A stretch of 64,000 bases of DNA from Prochilodus magdalenae (Eukaryota; Chordata; Actinopteri; Characiformes; Prochilodontidae): contig JAMWET010001336.1 of NCBI GenBank assembly GCA_024036415.1, positions 173,501 through 237,500 on the forward strand, read 5' to 3'. Both the position numbers and the translations under genes were made by a program. Shown piece by piece: positions 52,800 to 63,970 of the stretch (the stretch's first letter is position 1; every line of letters begins with the position of its first letter). The notes under the pieces were generated by a model. The model searched no databases. It was given only the letters and a program-made list of their open reading frames with translations, and was not told the origin of the DNA.

Positions 52800-53560
52800 A
52801 TTATCGGAGCGCTCTCCGAAAGCGGGAAGATATCTTCAAAGCAGGGGCCAGCTTACACCCGGCTATTTCTGAGAGCGTCTTTGATAAGCTGAGAAACTGA
52901 CTGAAGCTCGCGAGAGCCCATCAACAACTCGCTGACACCCATAGACACATCCGTGCCGGGAAAAGTCAATCCTCCGCTAAGCATGACATGTTTGTACAAG
53001 ACGGGAGACATGATAACAATGTCCCACATACGAATTGATTCCAATAAATGGCTCATTATGCGTCAACATATAATTACCGTCAGTGAGGAACGATAGCGGC
53101 CGCATAAATTAATAGCGTTCCAAGGGGCAGGATTAATCCGTAGGCCCCCATCCCAAAAAAAGCAAAGAGGGGAGCTTAATAAGGCTAATGATACCACAAG
53201 TAGGAAAATGCATTGAAAGACACTGTTCTCGCTAATCCATTCAAATCTGCGCTATTGATTCCGGAGCTTTCTTTTCGCTTTTCCTTTTTTCCCTTCTCCC
53301 TGACGAACCGCTTGTGCACGGCTAGCGAATCGCTAAGCTGCTTAATTTGCTGTTTTCATGCTGGCTGTCCGTGCGGCGTTGGGGATATGAGTGTAAACGA
53401 GAGGGCTAGAACAATAAAGGCTAGCTCCCCCACTGTCACTCATGCTCTTCTACGCCCGGCTCCACCGCACGGGCGTCCCGCAGATTTAATCCCGCCGAAC
53501 AAGCCGCCGGCGCAAAAGCCTCACAGCCGAAAAAAAAACAAGCGGCTGGGGGAAGAGTAA
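52800..53560. other. Unique block; candidate conserved non-coding element
   Basis: No repeat is visible. The part 53020-53160 has CATACGAATTGATTCCAATA, AATGGCTCATTATGCGTCAA, CATATAATTACCGTCAGTG and CGCATAAATTAATAGCG. 53320-53420 has TGCTTAATTTGCTGTTTTCA. CpG density rises at 53440-53520. ORFs overlapping here (115 codons, 53213-53560) have no known motif. Confidence 0.45.
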
Positions 53561-53568
53561 ACAACATG

Positions 53569-53760
53569 TGATGGGGGTGAGGAGGAGGAAGAGGAGGGTT
53601 TGGATTGGGGAGGGCGAGGGGGGTAGTGAGGAGTGGCTGGAGGCCATGTTTCACACACATTAAACATCATATCTCTGCATTTATCTGGAGTTCTAGAGGA
53701 AGAGAGCGCGAGAGCTGGAGAGAGAGCGCGAGAGAGATAGAGAGAGAGCGCGGGAGCTAG
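53569..53760. repeat. GA/GGA-rich purine tract
   Basis: GGAGGAGGAAGAGGAGGG and later GAGAGAGCGCGAGAGAG repeats, interrupted at about 53625-53690. Confidence 0.7.
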
Positions 53761-53944
53761 CAGGCCTACCACGCATTCCAAGCCCCCCATAGATCATTCT
53801 GAACCCTATCGTGAGCTGTATTCCATTTTTCCCCTTAAAAAGTGGTGCTTATCTGCATGGCTGAGTTTATGGACTTGCATACTTCCGTTCCAGTTTTCCG
53901 GTCCGATTGTTTGCATTGGGTTCTTACGAGCGCCGCGTGAGATA

Positions 53945-54075
53945 ACAACTGGTGATGCATTCCGGGCACGGCCGGGCTCATCCTTGCACAGCATCTTCAA
54001 AGACACTACCTCTACAACTAACTCCCAAAGTTCCAACTACAGAGAGTAGCTGTGTGATCCATTGAGCCAGGTGGC
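53945..54075 (+). repeat. Copy A of a ~135-bp direct duplication
   Basis: AACTGGTGATGCATTCCGGG, CATCCTTGCACAGCATCTTC and ACTAACTCCCAAAGTTCCAA recur at 54685-54812 and end at the (ATTAG)n in both places. Confidence 0.8.
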
Positions 54076-54899
54076 CATATTAGATTAGATTAGATTAGAT
54101 TAGATTAGATTAGATTAGATTAGATTAGATTAGATTAGATTGGGTTGGGTTAGTTGGATTGGATTGGATTGGATTGGATTGGATTGGATTGGATTGGATT
54201 GGATTGGGTTGAATTAGACTGGGCAGGATTGGGTTGGATTAGACTGGGCTGGATTAGATTAGATTAGATTAGATTAGATTAGATTAGATTAGATTAGATT
54301 AGATTAGATCAGATTATATACTATGAGATTAGATACAATTAGATTAGATTAGATTAGATTAGATTAGATTAGATTAGATTAGATTAGATTAGATTAGATT
54401 GGGTTTGATTGGATTGGATTGGATTTGATTAATTTAGATTAAATTAGATTAGATTAAATGAATTTGACCTTGTCTCGGATTGGGTTGAATTAGATTAGGT
54501 TAGATTGTCTTGGATTGGGTTGGATTAGACTGGGCAGGATTGGGTTGGATTAGACTGGGCTGGATTAGATTAGATTAGATTAGATTAGATTAGATTGGGT
54601 TGGATTGGACTGGACTGAATTGGATTAGATTAGATTAGATTGGACTGTATTAGATTGGATTCAATTAAATTAAATTAGACATGCATCAAATTGGTGATGC
54701 ATTCTGGGCATAGCTGCGGCCATCCTTGTACTGCATCTTCAAAGGTGCTAGCTCTACCACTAACTCCCAAAGTTCCAGATACAGAGGGTAACTGTGTGAT
54801 CCATTTAGCCAGATTAGATTAGAATAGATTAGATTAGATTAGATTAGATTAGATTAGATTAGATTAGATTAGATTAGATTAGATTAGATTAGATTAGAC
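54076..54899 (+). repeat. (ATTAG)n / (GGATT)n pentanucleotide arrays
   Basis: Long runs of ATTAG at about 54076-54142, 54250-54312, 54333-54400, 54555-54593 and 54812-54898, with a (GGATT)n section at about 54155-54206. A block TTGGATTAGACTGGGC is repeated between them. Confidence 0.93.
54685..54812 (+). repeat. Copy B of the ~135-bp direct duplication
   Basis: Diverged copy of 53945-54075 at an offset of about 738 bp. Confidence 0.8.
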
Positions 54900-55069
54900 T
54901 GATAGAAAGTGCAAATTACAGTGGTATTTACATATATAGTGCAGGAAAGTAACCCGGACAGGCTTTGCTGTGGTGACCATTATAGCACAGTTATAGACGA
55001 TGGAGGGATAAAAATATAGATGTTCCAGAGCTCCAGCAAAACATGGAGATCCATGCTTTACACTGGCCA
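54900..55069. other. Unassigned flank of the 17-bp satellite
   Basis: Unique sequence between the pentanucleotide array and the 17-bp satellite. Confidence 0.3.
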
Positions 55070-57455
55070 GAGTGAGGGGACAGACAGGGTGAGGGGAGAG
55101 ACAGAGTGAGGGGAGAGACAGAGTGCAGGGAGAGACAGAGTGAGGGGAGAGACAGAGTGAGGGGAGAGACAGAGTGCAGGGAGAGACAGAGTGCAGGGAG
55201 AGACAGAGTGAGGGGAGAGACAGAGTGAGGAGAGAGACAGAGTGAGGAGAGATAGTGAGGGGAGAGACAGAGTGAGGGGATAGACAGAGTGAGGGGAGAG
55301 ACAGAGTGAGGAGAGATAGTGAGGGGAGAGACAGAGTGAGGGGAGAGACAGAGTGAGGAGAGAGACAGAGTGAGGAGAGATTGTGAGGGGAGAGACAGAG
55401 TGAGGGGAGAGACAGAGTGAGGGGATAGACAGAGTGAGGGGAGAGACAGAGTGAGGGGATAGACAGAGTGAGGGAAGAGAAAAAGTGAGGGGAGAGACGG
55501 AGTGAGGGGAAAGACAGAGTGAGCAGAGAGACAGGGTGAGGGGAGAGACAGAGTGAGGGGAGAGACAGAGTGAGGGGAGAGACGGAGTGAGGGGAGAGAC
55601 AGAGTGAGCAGAGAGACAGGGTGAGCAGAGAGACAGAGTGAGCAGAGAGAAGGAGTGAGGGGAGAGACAGGGTGAGCAGAGAGATGGAGTGAGGGGAGAG
55701 ACAGGGTGAGCAGAGAGATGGAGTGAGGGGAGAGACAGGGTGAGCAGAGAGATGGAGTGAGGGGAGAGACAGGGTGAGCAGAGAGATGGAGTGAGGGGAG
55801 AGACAGGGTGAGGGGAGAAACAGTGAGCAGAGAGACGGAGTGAGGGGAGAGACAGGGTGAGCAGAGAGACGGAGTGAGGGGAGAGACAGGGTGAGGGGAG
55901 AGACAGGGTGAGCAGAGAGACGGAGTGAGGGGAGAGACAGGGTGAGCAGAGAGACGGAGTGAGGGGAGAGACAGAGTGAGGGGAGAGACAGGGTGAGCAG
56001 AGAGACGGAGTGAGGGGAGAGACAGGGTGAGCAGAGAGACAGAGTGAGGGGAGAGACAGGGTGAGGGGAGAAACAGTGAGCAGAGAGACGGAGTGAGGGG
56101 AGAGACAGGGTGAGCAGAGAGACGGAGTGAGGGGAGAGACAGGGTGAGGGGAGAGACAGGGTGAGCAGAGAGACGGAGTGAGGGGAGAGACAGGGTGAGC
56201 AGAGAGACGGAGTGAGGGGAGAGACAGAGTGAGGGGAGAGACAGGGTGAGCAGAGAGACGGAGTGAGAGGAGAGACAGAGTGAGGGGAGAGACAGGGTGA
56301 GCAGAGAGACGGAGTGAGGGGAGAGACAGGGTGAGCAGAGAGACAGAGTGAGGGGAGAGACAGGGTGAGCAGAGAGACAGAGTGAGGGGAGAGACAGGGT
56401 GAGGGGAGAGACAGAGTGAGGGGAGAGACAGGGTGAGCAGAGAGACAGAGTGAGGGGAGAGACAGGGTGAGCAGAGAGACAGAGTGAGGGGAGAGACAGG
56501 GTGAGCAGAGAGACAGAGTGAGGGGAGAGACAGAGTGAGCAGAGAGACAGGGTGAGCAGAGAGACAGAGTGAGGGGAGAGACAGGGTGAGGGGAGAGACA
56601 GAGTGAGGGGAGAGACAGAGTGAGAGGAGAGACAGAGTGAGGGGAGAGACAGAGTGAGGGGAGAGACAGAGTGAGGGGAGAGACAGAGTGAGGGGAGAGA
56701 CAGAGTGAGGGGAGAGACAGAGTGAGGGGAGAGACGGAGTGAGGGGAGAGACAGGGTGAGAGGAGAGACGGAGTGCGGGGAGAGACAGGGTGAGGGGAGA
56801 GACAGAGTGAGGGGAGAGACAGAGTGAGGGGAGAGACAGAGTGAGGGGAGAGACAGAGTGAGGGGAGAGACAGAGTGAGGGGGAGAGACAGAGTGAGAGG
56901 AGAGGAGAGACAGAGTGAGGGGAGAGACAGAGTGAGGGGAGAGACAGAGTGAGGGGAGAGACAGAGTGAGAGGAGAGACAGAGTGAGGGGAGAGACAGAG
57001 TGAGGGGAGAGACAGAGTGAGAGGAGAGACAGAGTGAGGGGAGAGACAGAGTGAGGGGAGAGACAGAGTGAGAGGAGAGACAGAGTGAGGGGAGAGACAG
57101 AGTGAGGGGAGAGACAGAGTGAGGGGAGAGACAGAGTGAGGGGAGAGACAGGGTGAGGGGAGAGACGGAGTGAGGGGAGAGACGGAGTGAGGAGAGAGAC
57201 AGGGTGAGGGGAGAGACGGAGTGAGGAGAGAGACAGAGTGAGGGGAGAGACAGAGTGAGGGGAGAGACAGAGTGAGGGGAGAGACAGAGTGAGGGGAGAG
57301 ACAGAGTGAGGGGAGAGACAGAGTGAGGGGAGAGACAGAGTGAGGGGAGAGACAGAGTGAGGGGAGAGACAGAGTGAGAGGAGAGACAGAGTGAGGGGAG
57401 AGACAGAGTGAGGGGAGAGACAGAGTGAGGGGAGAGACAGAGTGAGGGGAGAGAG
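55070..57455 (+). repeat. 17-bp satellite (AGTGAGGGGAGAGACAG), about 140 units
   Basis: Units are AGTGAGGGGAGAGACAG with variants GTGAGCAGAGAGACGG, GTGCAGGG, GTGAGGAGAG and GTGAGAGG. Between about 55600 and 56580 two unit types alternate to give 34-bp dimers (GTGAGGGGAGAGACAGG + GTGAGCAGAGAGACGGA). On the minus strand all three frames stay open because the repeat lacks CTA, TTA and TCA on the plus strand, giving ORFs of 865 and 854 codons (SLPSLCLSPHSVSPLTL). These are artefacts. Confidence 0.95.
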
Positions 57456-57625
57456 TGCAAATCCAGGTTGCATGAGGTGTGAGAGCAGCATGTGTGAAAT
57501 GGTGAGTATGGCTTGTACCGTGGGGTTTGTAAACAGGGTGTACAGTAACGGTGTTCAGTAATAGACGGTACAGTTATAATATACAACAGTGTAAAAATAC
57601 TAGCACATAAAGAGCATCGCACACG

Positions 57626-57913
57626 TCACACCTGAGCTACCTGTGGTCCAGTAAAACACTGTGCCTGCTCTTTCGGGAATACCGTCGGTTTGCTCACCAG
57701 CCCCCACATAGCAGCATAGATATTAGTCAGCTGGCTTGATAAGGTCGGCACCCTGCTGACAAGTTCCCACTGCTGGTCCATGCTCGGACCACCCGGATTA
57801 TTCTCCTGCGTACAAGACATAACCTCCTCACCCGACTTTAAATGTACCGAGACTTTTATTTTGGAAAATAAACTAAGAAGCATTTGACAAACTACTACCA
57901 AGCCTACTACCAA
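57626..57913 (-). CDS. Small unrecognised ORF, 95 codons
   Basis: The minus frame starts MVVGLVVVCQMLLSLFSKIK (hydrophobic N-terminal stretch) and continues EEVMSCTQENNPGGPSMDQQ, WELVSRVPTLSSQLTNIYAA. Not repetitive, but I do not recognise it. The second Met (MSCTQ) could be a start. It may be the beginning of a retroelement gag-like frame or chance. No splice or promoter evidence. Confidence 0.2.
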   Translation of the reverse strand: MVVGLVVVCQMLLSLFSKIKVSVHLKSGEEVMSCTQENNPGGPSMDQQWELVSRVPTLSSQLTNIYAAMWGLVSKPTVFPKEQAQCFTGPQVAQV

Positions 57914-58046
57914 GTTGTTGCCACTGTGCTCGATAAAAATTCAAATTTAGAGAATTTCTGTTAATAAAAGAAAAACAAAAAAACATGGAACATGAATAAA
58001 ATGATATTTTTATTTCTAAAAAAAAAAAAAAATCAGCTTATGAGAG
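57914..58046. other. AT-rich, with A-run
   Basis: A run of about 14 A near 58018-58032. Confidence 0.5.
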
Positions 58047-58410
58047 CATGCAACAGTGGAGCAAGTGTCCCATTTGTGTAATATCTCTGCTTCAGCCGTC
58101 GACATCCTAAAACCCTCCATAAATGAGAATCTAAGCTGAGAAAACGCAGTGAACCATCAGCTTTTGAGTTTAGCAGGCCAACAGTGGAGCACTGTCCCAT
58201 TGCTTTCAGTGATTATCCATTAGCCTTTAGCCAATGCTAACAAAGCTAGTTGATAAAACACTCCATAGTATTTTGAGAATCTAAATGCTGAGCAAAACGC
58301 TGGTGGACCATCAACTTTGCCTTTAGTGGGCCAACAGTGGACCACTGTTCTCTGGCTAACAGGGATTAGCCATTAGCATTTAGCCAATCCCAGTAATATC
58401 AGTTGATAAC
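58047..58410 (+). repeat. ~150-bp tandem duplication, two full copies
   Basis: GAGAATCTAA, AACGC, GACCATCA, GGCCAACAGTGGA, CACTGT, GATTA, CCATTAGC and TTTAGCCAAT occur in the same order from about 58125 and 58276, with a weaker partial start near 58047. Confidence 0.65.
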
Positions 58411-58424
58411 TACGCATTATGTAG

Positions 58425-58470
58425 TATTTATAGTATTTAGAGTATTTAGAGTATTTAGAGTATTTAGGGT
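58425..58470 (+). repeat. 9-bp repeat (AGTATTTAG)n
   Basis: About five units of AGTATTTAG. Confidence 0.85.
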
Positions 58471-59649
58471 ATGGCTACTACATGAGGTAGCTAATTAAAT
58501 AGGTGCATAATTCGATCAAATTCACACTGTCATTTCATAACACAGGTATGATGTAAATGTACAGGCTAATGTTGCTAACACTAGAGCTCAATAGTCACCC
58601 AAATAGCTCAAATTGTGCTGTACACAGTATATCCCCAAAATGACTCTCATCGCACCTATACCGTATCCAGGCCTTCCAGACGTACGGATGAGGTTCAGGG
58701 CACAGTATGACTTTCTGACGGTGGATATTTTATGATTTGAGGTTTTGAACTGGATGTGAAGTTATTGTTTGGCTAGATGTTGGTCTTAGTTTGTGCTGAA
58801 TTTCAGTTGGGACAGAATGTAAACTCATAACCATGCAATCAATTATGCAAGAACCTTACTCTTTAACAATATAGCGAAAATAAAAATGGAGAAACACATA
58901 TTTAATACAGAACCACACACTCGACCTGGCACCACTTTGCATTCTTCGGAGGTTTCCAGTTTCTTTGAGTCCAAGGTCCACTAAGCCTGGACATACGGAA
59001 TTTATAAACCGCCTACTGTCCATTTGAAACGGCTCCCGCGTCCTCATGACCACTGTACGCCCTGTGGCAGAGCCCGGGGAGGGCCTGCCGCCCTGGGCCA
59101 GCCCGAGGAGGGTCATGCAACCCTCTTAGATCTGCCTGCACCAAAGCATTGGGCCGCAGGGGCCAAGGCCCAAAAAAAACAAGAGGCTCCTCGCTTCGTA
59201 TTTTATACCGACGAGTTTCATCCAATAACAGGACGGATTTGGACTTAGTTAGGAGAAGAAGGTGAGATGAGTTTATTCACTAGGTCCAACCAAAACCTCC
59301 TCAACCTGCGAGGGCTACAGCTTAACCCCTACTAACCCTGTCCTGGCTGTCTAGACGAAAGCTGTCATGCCAAAAAATAGATGTCCCAGGTTTCGGTGTA
59401 AGCCCAGGTAACAGGAAGTTATTTTTGTTGCTCTTGGTCTAAGTTTGACATTGACAGTATAACCGTCTGCTGACTTTCTCAAATTATGTCCACAGGGAGA
59501 AGACTTAACATCCATCTGCTCCTGCACAGTGTATCAGTCCCCTCTAAACTTACAACCACAGAACCACCCTAGACTCAAAACCTACCAAACACTGTGACGC
59601 ACCTCCACCAATAACAGCTGGGGCTGGATTTGGCCTGGACTCAACAAGG
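58471..59649. other. No gene recognised; GC-rich patch 59030-59170
   Basis: Unassigned. ORFs of 70-86 codons on both strands at 58856-59248 show no known motif. Confidence 0.3.
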
Positions 59650-60130
59650 TTCTGGATGTAGCCACATCAATGATCAGACATTCTTACATCTAAGAATTGG
59701 TCAGGTGGTCCAGATTTGGTGGAGGCCTTCCCTGGCACAATTCCAGTGTATAGGGAATTCTCCTCGGAATTGTGCCAGGGAAGGCCTCCACCAAATCTGG
59801 ACTCAACAAGTGTCTGGATGGAGGCCACGTCAATGATCAGACACTCTTATATCTAAGAATTGGTCAGTTGGTCCAGATTTGGTGGATGCCTTCCCTGGCA
59901 CAATTCCGAAGAGAATTCCCTGTACACTGGAATTTTCCCACTGCTAGACCCGTATGACCGTACGCTTCCATACACCTGCAGATTCAGCTACTTCATTCAC
60001 ACTATGGTCTTTGGCCACGCCCAAATGCTTAGTCACTCCTTCAGCCAATCATTAACATCTGCTCTGGAGGGTTTTCCACACATGGGACGAGACATTCCCT
60101 GCACTGTAGCACCTCTTCCCAATCTATGGA
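59650..60130 (-). mobile_element. Tc1-like element, minus copy, with rearranged duplicate ends
   Basis: 59860-60130 matches 22217-22470 (CCAGATTTGGTGGATGCCTT, GCAGATTCAGCTACTTCATT, CCCAATCTATGGATCCCAG). To its left are two further pieces of the same element, one inverted, giving the hairpin at 59708-59802. Confidence 0.7.
59708..59802. repeat. 37-bp perfect inverted repeat
   Basis: 59708-59744 (GTCCAGATTTGGTGGAGGCC, TTCCCTGGCACAATTCC) and 59766-59802 are exact reverse complements with a 21-base loop. Confidence 0.9.
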
Positions 60131-60439
60131 TCCCAGTTAATTCCACAAAACTTGTGTTTTGAGTGTCTAGTGTGCCCACAGCCTCCATTTTTTTGCAGGA
60201 GGCTCACCTTCAGTTTTTCTCCAAGGTTGCTTTCCTGCTTCCACATATCAACCAAACACATGCAGTGGTGTTGAGGTGTGGACTCAGGGTGGTCAGTCCA
60301 TTGTCCTGAGAGCACCAGCAGCTTCTTTATTGGACCCATGTTTCTCCTTTTCTCAGTGAGGAGCTTCTTGAACAGCTACACCTCCTCCATAACAACGAGG
60401 TGTCTTCTCACAGTGGAAGAAGGATGGACAGGAACACCT

Positions 60440-60710
60440 GTGGATGTTCTCAGATCTGAAACAAGATCAGCACCAAGATGAACGGTTTGTCGCCACACGT
60501 CCAGAAGGCCTGGTGTCCCTCCACCTCCACCCCTACCGCACCATCTGCAGGAACTGTGTGAGGATGCTCAAGCTGCATGGGATGGAGTATCACAGGACAC
60601 CATTAGGAACCTCTACAGCTCCATACCGAGACGTCTGGCTTGCTGGGTTAGCAAAAATGGCGGCCCGACGCCATACCGAGAGACAGACTTCTGTATGTGT
60701 AGCTCCGTAA
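60440..60710 (+). mobile_element. Tc1-like deleted element, copy 5 (3' part)
   Basis: Matches 8215-8449: HRDERF-like frame start near 60470, CCAGAAGGCCTGGTGTCCCT, ATGGCGGCCCGACGCC and AGACAGACTTCTGTATGTGT. Shares the same transposase deletion junction. Confidence 0.7.
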
Positions 60711-61404
60711 GGTGCCCTTTCAGGTGGTCCCGTTATCTCATCAGTAGTATCTGTTCTACCTAACAGCTGTTTGGCCTGGGAATGAGGTAAACAGAGACCA
60801 GCCTTTTGTGCAGTGCTGTAAATAGAGTGAGCAATGCACATAAGGACATAAATTAGCACCAACTCTAAAGAGAACATTGTTCATCCTAGCCGGCCAATTT
60901 TTCATTCCAGATCGAGGGAAGACTTCTTCACCACTTCTGCGCTCGCTGGTTCTGCCCTACATTGTCTTAACAGCCTTTACACCTAGTTCCCAACTTACAT
61001 GCAGCATAGCTGTGGCTTAATTAACTCTCAGAGTGTTCTGTTTGACCCAGAGAGATCCCTGCAGACTGCCTGGCCCCGTCAAGAAGGAATTGGTAATTGT
61101 CACTATAAAAAAAAGTGTTTTTTTTTTCTTATTCCTCCCATTCTAGCTCAACTCACCTTCCCTCCTTATTAAAGAAATACCCCAGCATTTCTCGGCCCCT
61201 ATCTGCTGTATCACTAGCTTATGATCGATTACCACCAACAAAACAAAGGGTTCTTTGAAGTCATGCCATAGGAAAGGCTCCTTTGAGAGAACCCGGAGAA
61301 CCTTTTAAGAGCTAATATCCTACATCCCTCTTGTATTTGTTTGTTGTTCATGTGTTTGTGTAATAAAAGAAGTCATAACTCATTTACCATGTCACTACAC
61401 TACA
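60711..61404. other. No gene recognised
   Basis: Unassigned; T-run near 61118-61127. Confidence 0.3.
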
Positions 61405-63745
61405 TGTGGAGATGCTGTGTATATGGTGTATACTGTGTAGAGTGTATATTGTACAGTGTGTGTATGTATTGTGTATATGGGGAGTGGTTGTGTATATGGT
61501 GTATACTGTGTAGAGTGTATATTGTACAGTGTGTGTATGTATTGTGTATATGTGGAGTGGGTGTGTATATGGTGTATACGGTGTAGAGTGTATATTGTAC
61601 GGTGTGTGTATGTATTGTGTATATGTGGAGTGGGTGTGTATATGGTGTATACTGTGTAGAGTGTATATTGTACAGTGTGTGTATGTATTGTGTATATGTG
61701 GAGTGGTTGTGTATATGGTGTATACTGTGTAGAGTGTATATTGTACAGTGTCTGTATGTATTGTGTATATGTGGAGTCGCTGTGTATATGGTGTATACTG
61801 TGTAGAGTGTATATTGTACGGTGTGTGTATGTATTGTGTATATGTGGAGTGGTTGTGTATATGGTGTATACTGTGTAGAGTGTATATTGTACAGTGTGTG
61901 TATGTATTGTGTATATGTGGAGTGGTTGTGTATATGGTGTATACTGTGTAGATTGTATATTGTATGGTGTGTATGTACTGTGTATATGTGGAGTGGTTGT
62001 TATATGTATTGTGTATATGTGGAGTGGTTGTGTATATGTAGTGTGTATATGTGGAGTGGTTGTGTATATGTGGAGTGGGTGTGTATATGGTGTATACTGT
62101 GTAGAGTGTATATTGTACGGTGTGTGTATGTATAGTGTATATGTGGAGTGGTTGTGTATATGGTGTATACTGTGTAGAGTGTATATTGTACAGTGTGTGT
62201 ATGTATTGTGTATATGTGGAGTGGTTGTGTATATGGTGTATACTGTGTAGAGTGTATATTGTACGGTGTGTGTATGTATTGTGTATATGTGGAGTGGTTG
62301 TGTATATGGTGTATACTGTGTAGAGTGTATATTGTACAGTGTGTGTATGTATTGTGTATATGTGGAGTGGTTGTGTATATGGTGTATACTGTGTAGAGTG
62401 TATATTGTACGGTGTGTATGTATTGTGTATATGTGGAGTGGTTGTGTATATGTATTGTGTATATGTGGAGTGGTTGTGTATATGTAGTGTGTATATGTGG
62501 AGTGGTTGTGTATATGTGGAGTGGGTGTGTATATGGTGTATACTGTGTAGAGTGTATATTGTACAGTGTGTGTATGTATTGTGTATATGTGGAGTGGTTG
62601 TGTATATGGTGTATACTGTGTAGATTGTATATTGTACGGTGTGTATGTACTGTGTATATGTGGAGTGGTTGTGTATATGTATTGTGTATATGTGGAGTGG
62701 GTGTGTATATGTATTGTGTATATGTGGAGTGGTTGTGTATATGTATTGTGTATATGTGGAGTGGGTGTGTATATGTATTGTGTATATGTGGAGTGGTTGT
62801 GTATATGTATTGTGTATATGTGGAGTGGGTGTGTATATGTATTGTGTATATGTGGAGTGGTTGTGTATATGTACTGTGTATATGTGGAGTGGTTGTGTAT
62901 ATGTATTGTGTATATGTGGAGTGGTTGTGTATATGTATTGTGTATATGTGGAGTGGTTGTGTATATGTATTGTGTATATGTGGAGTGGTTGTGTATATGT
63001 ATTGTGTATATGTGGAGTGGTTGTGTATATGTATTGTGTATATGTGGAGTGGGTGTGTATATGTATTGTGTATATGTGGAGTGGGTGTGTATATGGTGTA
63101 TACTGTGTAGAGTGTATATTGTACGGTGTGTGTATGTATTGTGTATATGTGGTGTGGTGTGTATATGGTGTATACTGTGTAGAGTGTATATTGTACGGTG
63201 TGTGTATGTACCGTGTATATGCGGAGTGGTTGTGTATATGTATTGTGTATATGTGGAGTGGTTGTGTATATGTAGTGTGTATATGTGGAGTGGTTGTGTA
63301 TATGTGGAGTGGTTGTGTATATGGTGTATACTGTGTAGAGTGTATATTGTACAGTGTGTGTATGTATTGTGTATATGTGGAGTGGTTGTGTATATGGTGT
63401 ATACTGTGTAGATTGTATATTGTACGGTGTGTATGTACTGTGTATATGTGGAGTGGTTGTGTATATGTATTGTGTATATGTGGAGTGGTTGTGTATATGT
63501 ATTGTGTATATGTGGAGTGGTTGTGTATATGTATTGTGTATATGTGGAGTGGGTGTGTATATGTATTGTGTATATGTGGAGTGGTGTGTATATGGTGTAT
63601 ACTGTGTAGAGTGTATATTGTACGGTGTGTGTATGTATTGTGTATATGTGGAGTGGTGTGTATATGGTGTATACTGTGTAGAGTGTATATTGTACGGTGT
63701 GTGTATGTACCGTGTATATGCGGAGTGGTTGTGTATATGGTGAAT
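61405..63745 (+). repeat. 73-bp / 32-bp composite satellite
   Basis: The long unit (73 bp) is GTGTATATGGTGTATACTGT, GTAGAGTGTATATTGTACAG, TGTGTGTATGTATTGTGTAT, ATGTGGAGTGGTT. The short unit (32 bp) is GTGTATATGTATTGTGTATA, TGTGGAGTGGTT, a deletion derivative. About seven long units come first (61405-61975), then mixed blocks; short units dominate at 62640-63070. ORFs of 604-856 codons on the minus strand (TTPHIHNTYTQ) and up to 374 on the plus strand are by-products. Confidence 0.95.
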
Positions 63746-63825
63746 AATGATAGATATGAATAATGCGCTGCAGAATGCAGAGCCATTTCTTTTGGCTGCG
63801 TGCCCAATCTCCATTCACAATCGGT

Positions 63826-63970
63826 TCCCTTAACCTACAGGACATGACTGAAGGGCACTTGAGCAAGGCACCTAACCCCCAAATGCTCCCTGGGTGCCAT
63901 GGTTGGGGCTGCCCACCGCTCTGGGCAAGTGTTCTCGCTACACTAGCGTGGGTGTTTCCCTGCACGTAAG
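63826..63970 (+). mobile_element. SINE, second family, 5'-truncated
   Basis: Contains GACATGACTGAAGGGCACTT, GAGCAAGGCACCTAACCCCC, CTCTGGGCAAGTGTTCTCGC and GGGTGTTTCCCTGCACG, as at 9280-9410 and 14590-14740. Confidence 0.65.

Noticed and set aside
54894..57622. Minus-strand ORFs of 865 and 854 codons
   Set aside because: They are the 17-bp satellite read through; the repeat has no stop codon in any minus frame and the translation is a fixed SLPSLCLSPHSVSPLTL cycle.
61384..63965. ORFs of 604-856 codons (minus) and up to 374 codons (plus)
   Set aside because: They follow the 73/32-bp satellite; no coding signature outside the repeat.
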